Made by a program: the position numbers and the translations under genes. From NCBI GenBank assembly GCA_964506435.1, contig CAZDLK010000073.1, positions 1 to 6,645 of the forward strand: a DNA stretch of 6,645 nt, given 5' to 3'. Below the pieces are notes generated by a model. It did no database searches and had not been told where the DNA came from. It saw nothing but the letters and a program-made list of their open reading frames with translations. This document shows, piece after piece, positions 1 through 6,023 of this stretch. Source of the stretch: JAOZHU01 sp964506435. GTDB taxonomy: Archaea > Thermoproteota > Bathyarchaeia > Bathyarchaeales > Bathycorpusculaceae. Position 1 is the stretch's first letter, and each line of letters starts with the position of its first letter.

Positions 1-1
1 T

Positions 2-457
2 TTGGAGAAGGCTTTTGATTTTCAGGGTGCGGTGCGGCAGATTCATCTTCACTCGTCGCTGCGGCTTCCCGAATTGCTAAACGTGAAAAACCTTGATGTT
101 GTGTCGTTTGAGTACGGTGCTTCGCCGAAGAACATTGACGCCATATCGCGGAAGATGCTGGAAGAAGCGGATAAGCAGATTCGTGTGGGCGTGGCAAGGA
201 CTGACCTTGACTCGATTCTGGCGGAGCTGAACGACAGGGGCGTGGCGAAGCCAGAGACGGAGGAGCAGGCGGTTGAGGACGAGGCGGTTATACGGAAGCG
301 TTTTCTCGCTGTGAAAGCCAAATACGCGGATAGACTAGCGTTCACAGGTCCCGACTGTGGACCGATAGGATGGACTTCGCAGAAGGCAGTGCAGCTTCTG
401 CTGGAGCGGACAGTGAAGGCTGTGAAAAGCGCGCAAGCCTCAGAGCATAGCTCTTGA
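2..457 (+). CDS. metE: MetE-like methyltransferase, C-terminal part (5' end outside window)
   Basis: This is the C-terminal end of a cobalamin-independent methionine synthase (MetE-fold) protein, which moves a methyl group to the zinc-bound thiol of homocysteine in the cytoplasm. The frame is open from the left edge, so the true start is upstream; residue numbers count from position 2. Family hallmarks are the GPDCG motif with Cys119 near the C-terminus, the expected last zinc ligand, followed by a helix that ends the TIM barrel. Upstream, SFEYGA supplies Glu37 and IHLHSS supplies His15; by alignment with MetE these match the His and Glu zinc ligands. Where E. coli MetE has the H-x-C pair, this protein reads H-x-H (His17). 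Archaeal members are usually single-domain core-MetE enzymes that may use a corrinoid or other methyl donor instead of a folate; which donor applies cannot be told here. It ends in a Ser-rich tail and a TGA. Confidence 0.85.
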   Translation: MEKAFDFQGAVRQIHLHSSLRLPELLNVKNLDVVSFEYGASPKNIDAISRKMLEEADKQIRVGVARTDLDSILAELNDRGVAKPETEEQAVEDEAVIRKRFLAVKAKYADRLAFTGPDCGPIGWTSQKAVQLLLERTVKAVKSAQASEHSS

Positions 458-545
458 AGCTGCATTGTCCATTAGGCATTTACAATTCTAAAATGTTAAA
501 TAGTTCACCACAGTACACAATGCGCATGAAAACGCAGGTGTGAAC

Positions 546-1142
546 ATGCCGTTCTTCAAAAGTTTCACAAACAAATTCTCTGCGCCTAAAGCGAACGTAC
601 AGTTAAAGCTTGGACAATACAGCGTTACGCTGGGCGAAAATTTAGAGGGCACTTTGACTGTTTCTTCACAAGAGGATTTTGACGCAACCGAAGTTCGGTG
701 CGAAATCTCCTGCGTTGAGGACGCCAGAGTCATAAGAAACATGTATGACCCACAGTTGAGGCGTTATCTGCCGCGGGAAGTACAAGAGTCCCAAGTGCTT
801 TTCGCTGCGAAGCCTGCGTTAAGCGGCGCTACACATTTTGCTAATGGCGAAAACAGGGATCTCCAGTTAAGCATCAACATTCCCGCTGGAGGACGCGCAA
901 CAGTTCAAGGCATGAACCAAAGCGTAACATGGACAATAAAAGGCGTCATAGCCGTGGATGGCAGACCCGATGTGGTGTCGAAGACTGCAGTGTTGCAGGT
1001 GGTGCAGCCTTCAGCGCAGCCTGTGATTAAAGAAAAAGAGGTTGTCCGCCAAGTCGTGATGATTCCCTGCAAGTACTGTGGAACGTTGATGGATCAGCTT
1101 GTGACTACTTGCCCGAACTGCGGGGCAAAAAGAACAGGCTAA
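546..1142 (+). CDS. Arrestin-fold (Spo0M-like) protein with C-terminal zinc ribbon
   Basis: A 198-residue protein of unknown cellular role. From about residue 16 to 153 it has alternating beta-strand segments typical of arrestin-N/Spo0M-like immunoglobulin-type folds: an early 'QYSVTLGENLEGTLTV' segment, a middle strand with Cys residues, and a late strand 'WTIKGVIAVDGRPDV' type. A Pro/Gln/Val-rich linker follows, then a short zinc ribbon with CxxC at about 175-178 and a second CxxC at about 189-192. The ribbon suggests a zinc-stabilised binding module for protein or nucleic acid. I prefer the ATG at 546 because AGGTG at 536-540 lies five bases before it; a GTG at 540 would add two residues but sits inside that ribosome-binding site. 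No signal peptide or membrane segment is visible. A weak TATA-like stretch (TTAAAT) lies near 495-502, so it is probably transcribed apart from the upstream methyltransferase. The arrestin-like assignment rests on pattern and is less certain than the zinc ribbon. Confidence 0.8.
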   Translation: MPFFKSFTNKFSAPKANVQLKLGQYSVTLGENLEGTLTVSSQEDFDATEVRCEISCVEDARVIRNMYDPQLRRYLPREVQESQVLFAAKPALSGATHFANGENRDLQLSINIPAGGRATVQGMNQSVTWTIKGVIAVDGRPDVVSKTAVLQVVQPSAQPVIKEKEVVRQVVMIPCKYCGTLMDQLVTTCPNCGAKRTG

Positions 1143-1309
1143 AGTGCGTTGGCTAGTTCCAGTTTTCTCGTATGATTAAAGTGGTGGATAGCAGCGCGGC
1201 TGCTTCATTGCTTGACCGCGGGAACTGCAGGGAAATTGGGTGGTACAGGGAGGGTTTCGGAAGCCGTCTTGGCGGTTCCAACTCAAGCGGAAAAGTCACT
1301 AGTGTCTGC

Positions 1310-2248
1310 TTACTCATCGTCTTCCGCTTCTGCTTTTGGGACTGGTGTGATGTTGAGGGTTACCAGTTTTTCTCCGCGTAGAATTGTTATTTCTGTTTCT
1401 TTGCCAACCACATCATCTGCCAACAAGCGTGGTAAATCGTAGAAGTCTGCGACTGGTTTTCCGTTGAATTTAACGATGACATCGCCCATGGTTAAGCCTG
1501 CTTTTTTTGCTGGTGAACCGTGTTCAACTCGGAATATCATTACGCCTGTATCCTGTTCTATGCCTGCTTCGTCTGCGAGTTCTTGCGGTATCATGACCGT
1601 ATTGGTTACTATGCCCATATAGCCGCGTTTGATTGCCGTGCCCTTCATGAGCCTGTCGGCGACAGCTTTGATTTTGTTGCTGGGTATGGCTATGCCGCGT
1701 GACCACACGTAAGCCACGTTCATGCCTATCACTTTGCCAGATGCGTCTGCTACTGGTCCTCCTGAGAAGCCCGGGTTCAGTTGAGCGTCGGTTGCGATTG
1801 CGTTTTCCATGGCTGTTCCATGCATGTGCTTAAGCGTAGCGTCTGGGTTGGTGATTATGCCTGTGGTTGCTGTTGGCATTTGCCTGTTGAACGGGTTGGC
1901 CAAGGCTATTACGAATTGTCCTGTGTTCAGCTTAGTTGAGTCAGCGAATTCTGCGGGTTTAAAATTGCCGCCGTGTTCTGCTTTGAGCAGTGCGATGTCG
2001 TTGTATGGGTCTGTGCCGACTACGGTGGCTGTGTAGGTTTTGTCTCCTTGGCCTATGCGAACAGCGTTTGCTCCTGCGAGGACGTGGTTGCAGGTTACGA
2101 TGTAGCCTTCTCGGTTTAGGACGATGCCTGTGCCGTGTGACATGTGTGAGTTTACGCTGACGATTGACGGCGCAAGTTTCTGGACGAGTGCGGTTGTGGC
2201 GTCAGATATTGATTTTAACAATTCTAAGGGGTTAATTAGTTGGGTCAT
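1310..2248 (-). CDS. htrA: HtrA/DegP-family trypsin-like serine protease with one PDZ domain, probably cytoplasmic
   Basis: A 312-residue S1C serine protease of the HtrA/DegP type, expected to cleave misfolded proteins. The chymotrypsin-like domain spans about residues 22-200 and shows the full triad: His55 in TCNHVL, Asp84 in the DPYNDIALLK segment, and Ser162 in NPGFSGGPV. The usual GNSGGP is GFSGGP here. A single PDZ domain follows at about 208-300, with the GSPAKKAGLTMGDVI core that binds substrate C-termini. The tail is acidic (AEAEDDE). Most HtrA proteins are exported or membrane-tethered, but the N-terminus has no signal peptide or hydrophobic segment, so this one should act inside the cell or at the inner face of the membrane. 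The ATG at 2248 is preceded by GAGGTGA at 2264-2258, nine bases away, which fixes the start. It lies 83 bp downstream of the winged-helix gene in the same direction, so the two may be co-transcribed; it converges with the arrestin-like gene. Confidence 0.95.
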   Translation of the reverse strand: MTQLINPLELLKSISDATTALVQKLAPSIVSVNSHMSHGTGIVLNREGYIVTCNHVLAGANAVRIGQGDKTYTATVVGTDPYNDIALLKAEHGGNFKPAEFADSTKLNTGQFVIALANPFNRQMPTATTGIITNPDATLKHMHGTAMENAIATDAQLNPGFSGGPVADASGKVIGMNVAYVWSRGIAIPSNKIKAVADRLMKGTAIKRGYMGIVTNTVMIPQELADEAGIEQDTGVMIFRVEHGSPAKKAGLTMGDVIVKFNGKPVADFYDLPRLLADDVVGKETEITILRGEKLVTLNITPVPKAEAEDDE

Positions 2249-2331
2249 TTTTGTTATTCACCTCTGAAAAAACAGTAATTGCAACTGGGTATTTGTTGAC
2301 TGAGGAATGTGTAAAGTCCGTCACACAGGGG

Positions 2332-3036
2332 TTAAGCGGACATCAAGTGCAGGCTGGAGTCGTCGAAGTAGGCTACGTGTCTTGCCATGGGTGTACGTGC
2401 GCATAGCTTGCCAATATAAGCCATAAGCTGGTAAGCAGCTTTTAATGCGCGGTCTAAGTTGGCGTGGTGCAGGAATTTGGCTTCGATAGTGAGTTGCGCT
2501 TCGGCGATTTTCGCGTCGATTTGGATGTCGCCATCTTCGGTTATCCACTTCAACGTGATGCCTTCGCTGTTTTCAGCCATGCCTAGCCATCGAAGTAGTC
2601 CGAACCATTTTCCTCGAAGGTTCGAAACCAACTGCTGGACTGGCATGTCTGAGGGCAAATACGTTTGCAGCAGAGACACGCGCGATTCAGCACTGCCATT
2701 CGAGTGAAGCTTCAGATGCTTAGCGATTTCACGCGTAACCATGTAGCCTTCACTTGTTTTCTTTATTATGCCCTCTTGCTCCAAGCGGTTCAAAATGCGC
2801 GATAGTGTTTCTGGATGCAAACCTAAGCGTCGTTTAAGTCCTTCGAACGTGAAGAAGGTGAAGTCTTCTTGGCTTAAGAACGCCAGTATGTCGCTGTCTC
2901 GGTCACCTAAGGCAAACGAGGGAAAACCACTATAATCAACGTTAAGCAGCGGAATCATTGCTTCTAACCCAATGGCAACAGAACCTATTAACATTACTCC
3001 CAAAAACAACAAAACAGGATGCATAATATAGCGCAA
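2332..3036 (-). CDS. Membrane-anchored winged-helix transcriptional regulator, hypothetical
   Basis: A 234-residue protein with three visible parts. Residues about 7-31 form one strongly hydrophobic stretch, a likely membrane anchor. Residues about 46-105 look like a winged helix-turn-helix: a leading helix around DILAFL, a recognition-type helix LHPETLSRILNRLEQEGI, and a wing reading KKTSEGYMVT, as in MarR/ArsR-like archaeal regulators. The remaining region (about 130-215) is alpha/beta with no known motif; it may sense a signal or mediate dimers. I choose the TTG at 3036 because GGAG lies eight bases upstream and an in-frame TAA stands shortly before it. ATG codons at 3024 and 2958 are alternatives; the last would remove the anchor but has no good ribosome-binding site. 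Being just upstream of htrA on the same strand suggests it could control protease expression or respond to membrane stress; that link is inferred from position only. Confidence 0.8.
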   Translation of the reverse strand: MRYIMHPVLLFLGVMLIGSVAIGLEAMIPLLNVDYSGFPSFALGDRDSDILAFLSQEDFTFFTFEGLKRRLGLHPETLSRILNRLEQEGIIKKTSEGYMVTREIAKHLKLHSNGSAESRVSLLQTYLPSDMPVQQLVSNLRGKWFGLLRWLGMAENSEGITLKWITEDGDIQIDAKIAEAQLTIEAKFLHHANLDRALKAAYQLMAYIGKLCARTPMARHVAYFDDSSLHLMSA

Positions 3037-3141
3037 TAATAATTCTCCGATATGACCTCCGCCAAACTTTTACGATACAAGAAGGCCATCTGTGCATCGC
3101 TAAAGACCAATCCATAAGAAGAACCTGTGTTAACTCAAAGG

Positions 3142-3151
3142 TTTTTTAATA
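3142..3151 (+). promoter_or_regulatory. TATA-like box upstream of the tail-anchored orphan gene
   Basis: TTTTTTAATA sits about 40 bases before the TTG start at 3186. An archaeal start site some 25 bases after it would fall near 3172, giving a very short leader that still carries GGTGAT (3174-3179), a good ribosome-binding site six bases from the TTG. It lies in the divergent gap shared with the minus-strand winged-helix gene, for which I see no clear TATA box. Confidence 0.45.
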
Positions 3152-3185
3152 CTTCTTATCAATAGTATGCAAGGGTGATAAATCA

Positions 3186-4265
3186 TTGCCAAATAGCGAA
3201 GCAATTGCAGTTTATTGCGGCGGCTTGGATATTCTGCATGAAATCTTCAAGAGTTTAAAGTCGGAGAATTTTGAAGAAGAACTATCAAAGAAATGCGAAG
3301 AAATGCGGAGCAAAATAGTTAACATTTTAAATCAGCATGCGGAAATAAAAAACATAGGAAATTTGCTTGAGGAAATGCCCGCCCTTTTAGCTATGGACGC
3401 ATTTAATCCAATAGTCTTTACTCTAAGATTACCCTCAGCTCTGCAATTGTCAAAAAGAATCAAATGGATATCGGAAATTTTCACGTTCAAATCAGAAGAA
3501 TTTCAAGTGATTTATGATGGAAAGTTGTTGATGATAAGCGCACCTTGTTCATTAGAAGAGAGACCTATGGGTATTATCGACGCAAGAGATAGGTTCATTG
3601 ACATGTTAAAACCCATAACTTCTCCGAGAAGAATCGCCCCTTGCGTAACGCATAACTGTTTTGTTATAACCAGCTCGGAAGGGACTAAGCCTGAGTCTAA
3701 AGATGTTTATGTTCAGGTCGCAAAAGAAGCGCCAATAGCCGAAGTCAGTAAAGAACTCTATTTGGCGATTGGTTATTCGATGAAAACCTTCTACGGTACT
3801 TGCAGGATCAGTGAAGATATAGAAAAAGAACTCAAAAATAAGTTTGTAGAAAACCAAGAGTCCTTATTTAAGAACTTGAAGGACTTAGAAAAATATCGAT
3901 GGAACAATTTTTTTCAACGCAAAAAAGCGATTGGAAACGTCAAAAAACACATTATTCAGATGCTTGAAATGCTAGCTAAGTATCCTTCACGAATGCAAGA
4001 ACTCCGAGAGAGTATAGAATTTGTCAGGAGAGAAATGAAGGAAGACGCGCTTTTCCGAGAATTCATGGAAAAAACCGATTGGCTTGAATACGCAGACACC
4101 AAACAGGTAGATACTGAAACCATCACTAAAATCATCGACTATGCGCATCGTGAAATGGAAACTCATAAACTAACCGCGTCTGAGACAAGAGCCGCCATGA
4201 TGGGTGGGTTGGCAGGAGCAAGCGCTACTTTGCTGTTGACGTATCTCTTGAGTCTTTTTGGTTGA
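3186..4265 (+). CDS. Orphan coiled-coil-like protein with C-terminal membrane tail
   Basis: A 359-residue protein that I do not recognise. The TTG start is supported by GGTGAT six bases upstream. Residues 1-60 are helical and charged. Residues about 70-200 look alpha/beta, with strands such as FQVIYDGKLLMI and DVYVQVAKEAPI and several cysteines (121, 153, 158). Residues about 205-300 are long, highly charged helices with coiled-coil character, rich in Lys, Glu, Arg and Met. Residues about 338-358 form the only convincing membrane span, a Gly/Ala/Leu-rich helix ending at the last residue, so the protein is likely tail-anchored with its bulk in the cytoplasm. Sampled stretches are about 30-42% G+C, while neighbouring genes run near 50%, which hints at recent transfer or a distinct expression class. 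It is divergent from the winged-helix gene and ends just before a small doubtful frame. No enzyme motif is visible. Confidence 0.85.
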   Translation: MPNSEAIAVYCGGLDILHEIFKSLKSENFEEELSKKCEEMRSKIVNILNQHAEIKNIGNLLEEMPALLAMDAFNPIVFTLRLPSALQLSKRIKWISEIFTFKSEEFQVIYDGKLLMISAPCSLEERPMGIIDARDRFIDMLKPITSPRRIAPCVTHNCFVITSSEGTKPESKDVYVQVAKEAPIAEVSKELYLAIGYSMKTFYGTCRISEDIEKELKNKFVENQESLFKNLKDLEKYRWNNFFQRKKAIGNVKKHIIQMLEMLAKYPSRMQELRESIEFVRREMKEDALFREFMEKTDWLEYADTKQVDTETITKIIDYAHREMETHKLTASETRAAMMGGLAGASATLLLTYLLSLFG

Positions 4266-4451
4266 ATGAAAATTTTGAGCCCGTTAGTTCGACGCTTTTC
4301 TAAAAACGATAGGGGTAGGGCCGCTATTGGCTGTTTTCAGCGTCAAAAGCATGTTAAAAAGCTTTGTTCAGTTGCTGATTGTTCCCGCAAGATACGTGGT
4401 AAACGCCTCTGTAACTTGCACGTTCACCGTTTTACCAAGCAAGTTTGCTGA
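4266..4451 (+). CDS. Doubtful small zinc-finger-like protein, overlapping the e-MtaB 3' end antisense
   Basis: A 61-codon frame whose ATG directly follows the TGA of the orphan gene (TGA at 4263-4265, ATG at 4266), so it could only be translated by reinitiation; no ribosome-binding site is seen. The first half is basic. The second half carries Cys34, Cys39, Cys49 and His52 with spacing C-x4-C-x9-C-x2-H, an Arg two residues after the second Cys, a Leu before the third Cys, and H-x-x-R at the end. That is the spacing of the small zinc knuckle often seen in phage HNH nucleases (CSxxxC...LCxxHxxR). Against it, the last 84 bases are antisense to the well-conserved TRAM domain of the minus-strand methylthiotransferase, so the motif may be chance. 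I list it only because the spacing fits exactly. Confidence 0.22.
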   Translation: MKILSPLVRRFSKNDRGRAAIGCFQRQKHVKKLCSVADCSRKIRGKRLCNLHVHRFTKQVC

Positions 4452-5657
4452 GCTCTTGATGACGATGGGTTTGTAGGCGAAGTTGCGACTTATCCACGAG
4501 TTGCGAATTTTTCCTTTCTCATCAACTAATACTTCACCTTTCCAGCCTATCCAACTTTGGTTACGCTTAAGCGAAATGCGTTTTGCCAGCTGCGCCATAA
4601 CTGTGCTGCGCCGTTTGATTTCCACATGATCCACGGATTCGTCGCGCATTTCTACTGCTGCAGTGCGTGGTCTAGCAAAGAACTTGGAGACGTTAACGAT
4701 GTCAGGCTGCACTTCCTCAATAAGCTTAAGCGTGTTTTCAAAAGCTGAAGGTGTTTCGCTTGGGAAGCCGCAGATTACGTCTGTGGCTAACGTGATTCGT
4801 GGGAAGGCTTTTCTGAACGCGTTTACTGTGGCTTTGAACTGTTCGGCGGTGTAGAATCGCTGCATGCGTTTGAGCACGGTGTTGTCGCCGCTTTGCACGG
4901 GCAAGTGCACGAACTTGAAAACTCGCTCGTTTCTGAATGCTGCGGTTAGCTCAGTTAAGAATGGCGTTGCCGTGTTAGGTGTCATCATGCCAATGCGTAT
5001 TTTAAAATCGCCCTCTAGGCTGGTCACAGCGTTCAGCAGCGCTGCAAGGTCTGTGCCGTTGTCTTTTCCGTAGCATGCTGTGTCCTGCGAAGTAAGCCAG
5101 AACTCTTTGGTGCCTGTTGCTAAATCGTGCTTCGCGCGTTCGGTGATTTCTTTGATGCTGTAGCTGCGCAAGTGACCGCGAGCGAATGTTACGCAGCAGT
5201 AGGCGCATTTGCCTTGGCAGCCATAGTTTATGGGGATTATGCTGATGGCTTGGTTTGTTTTTTGGCGGGGAAGGTTTAGCGGTGGTTTGGCTGTTAACGC
5301 GTTTTCTAAAGCCAAGACTTTTTCGCCGTTTATGACGCGTTGCACAATCTGCGCGATTTGCTGTGCTGCTGCTGGTCCAACTGCAGCGTTGAAGCGTGTT
5401 TCGCGTTGTAAGCGTTCAAGGTTGATGAGCGGCAGGCAACCTGCGATTATTGTTTTCTTGTTTTTCGGCGTGCGTTTGATGGCGTTGATTACGCGGTTTT
5501 CTGTGGGTCCTTTCACAGCGCAGGTGTTGTAGATTATTATGTCTGCAGCTGCGGCGGAATGAGTCAGCGTGTATCCTGCTTGGGTTAGGCATCCTGCTAT
5601 GGTTTCGCTGTCTGCTTGGTTTGTGGAGCATCCGTAGGTTTTGATTAGTATGTGCAT
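4368..5657 (-). CDS. mtaB: tRNA t6A37 methylthiotransferase, archaeal/eukaryotic e-MtaB (CDKAL1) type
   Basis: A 429-residue radical-SAM methylthiotransferase. The family adds a methylthio group to N6-threonylcarbamoyladenosine at position 37 of tRNAs that read ANN codons, making ms2t6A and aiding decoding. All three domains are complete. The N-terminal UPF0004 domain (about 1-110) has the cluster cysteines Cys10, Cys46 and Cys74. The radical-SAM barrel (about 138-360) has the CxxxCxxC motif at Cys147, Cys151 and Cys154, and further on the HLPVQSGDNTVLKRM segment typical of methylthiotransferases. The TRAM RNA-binding domain occupies about 367-428 and ends in the usual ATxxYLxG-like pattern. 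The missing long linker and the archaeal context favour e-MtaB over bacterial MiaB, RimO or MtaB. The ATG at 5657 starts MHILIKTYGCS, the normal N-terminus; only a weak GATG-type ribosome-binding site precedes it. It is transcribed alone, divergent from the RHH unit. Confidence 0.96.
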   Translation of the reverse strand: MHILIKTYGCSTNQADSETIAGCLTQAGYTLTHSAAAADIIIYNTCAVKGPTENRVINAIKRTPKNKKTIIAGCLPLINLERLQRETRFNAAVGPAAAQQIAQIVQRVINGEKVLALENALTAKPPLNLPRQKTNQAISIIPINYGCQGKCAYCCVTFARGHLRSYSIKEITERAKHDLATGTKEFWLTSQDTACYGKDNGTDLAALLNAVTSLEGDFKIRIGMMTPNTATPFLTELTAAFRNERVFKFVHLPVQSGDNTVLKRMQRFYTAEQFKATVNAFRKAFPRITLATDVICGFPSETPSAFENTLKLIEEVQPDIVNVSKFFARPRTAAVEMRDESVDHVEIKRRSTVMAQLAKRISLKRNQSWIGWKGEVLVDEKGKIRNSWISRNFAYKPIVIKSSANLLGKTVNVQVTEAFTTYLAGTISN

Positions 5658-5703
5658 GTTTTTTCATCGTGCAGGCGTATCGGATGAGGTAATGGGGAAT
5701 GAA

Positions 5704-5711
5704 AAAATAAA
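5704..5711 (-). promoter_or_regulatory. TATA-like box for the methylthiotransferase gene
   Basis: Read on the minus strand this is TTTATTTT, about 50 bases before the ATG at 5657. A start site about 25 bases downstream would leave a leader near 25 bases. A second candidate, TTATAA inside CTTTATAAGG at 5761-5770, is palindromic and could serve either direction. Confidence 0.4.
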
Positions 5712-5791
5712 GCTTGCTTTGTTTGGAATTTACAGGAAGCTGCAACAATGTTGATGCACACTTTATAAGGGATGGCACGAACATGTTATGC

Positions 5792-5819
5792 ACATATTTA
5801 TATCATAATATATAGATGT
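5792..5819. promoter_or_regulatory. Imperfect 28-bp palindrome, candidate operator in the divergent promoter region
   Basis: The two halves begin and end with ACAT...ATGT, and 22 of the 28 positions match the reverse complement. The DNA is almost all A and T, so chance symmetry is easy. It lies about 50 bases before the ribbon-helix-helix gene, which is where such regulators often bind to control themselves, and a perfect 8-bp palindrome AACATGTT lies just before it at 5780-5787. The repeat TATAATC occurs twice a little downstream, at 5819-5825 and 5832-5838, 13 bases apart. It may simply be overlapping TATA boxes. Confidence 0.35.
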
Positions 5820-5828
5820 ATAATCTAC

Positions 5829-5837
5829 TTTTATAAT
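5829..5837 (+). promoter_or_regulatory. TATA-like box for the RHH gene unit
   Basis: TTTTATAAT lies about 31-39 bases before the GTG at 5868, which would put the start site only a few bases before the GTG, an almost leaderless message. An upstream alternative, ATTTATAT around 5796-5803, would give a leader of about 40 bases that includes the G-rich stretch 5856-5860, a possible ribosome-binding site. I cannot choose between them from sequence. Confidence 0.45.
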
Positions 5838-5867
5838 CAGTATAGTTCGCGGTGTGGGGGATAACGT

Positions 5868-6023
5868 GTGAAACTAATAACTCTGTATTTGCCTGAAACG
5901 TATATAAAAGCTTTGGATCAGCTTGTAACTGAATGTTTCTATCCGAACAGGGCTGAGGCAATTCGCGTGGCAATTCGCGACTTAATCAGCGCTGAGGTGT
6001 GGAGGCGGAAAGGCGTTGACTAA
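5868..6023 (+). CDS. Ribbon-helix-helix (CopG/Arc-type) DNA-binding protein
   Basis: A 51-residue protein starting with GTG and ending in TAA. It begins with a short beta strand (KLITLYLPETY), which in this fold pairs with that of a second chain and enters the major groove. Helix A follows (about 11-23, YIKALDQLVTECF), then the turn YPNRAEAIRVAIRDLI (about 25-40), which matches the classic S/N-R-x-E-A-I-R-x-A-I-R helix B signature. The last residues EVWRRKGVD are basic. It should act as a dimer that binds inverted or direct repeats, most likely repressing its own promoter. Its stop lies inside the next gene, an 8-base overlap, so the two are surely translated together. Small RHH proteins of this sort are common in archaea as stand-alone regulators and as antitoxins; the partner does not resemble a known toxin. 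A G-run at 5856-5860 may act as ribosome-binding site. Confidence 0.9.
   Translation: MKLITLYLPETYIKALDQLVTECFYPNRAEAIRVAIRDLISAEVWRRKGVD

Noticed and set aside
49..465. 138-codon minus-strand frame opposite the MetE-like gene
   Set aside because: It is antisense to clear MetE motifs and is Ser/Thr/Ala/Phe-rich in the way shadow frames are.
520..543. Seven-codon frame just before the arrestin-like gene, as a leader peptide
   Set aside because: It overlaps the ribosome-binding site of the gene, and has no attenuator structure or repeated codons; short frames like this are common by chance.
1172..1381. 69-codon plus-strand frame as a functional gene
   Set aside because: It overlaps the 3' end of htrA, has no ribosome-binding site, and only its first residues look protein-like; kept only as a possible relic.
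5416..5793. 125-codon minus-strand frame across the methylthiotransferase start and the divergent promoter
   Set aside because: Most of it lies in another frame over the conserved N-terminal domain; its composition (His, Arg, Asn rich) is typical of a shadow frame.
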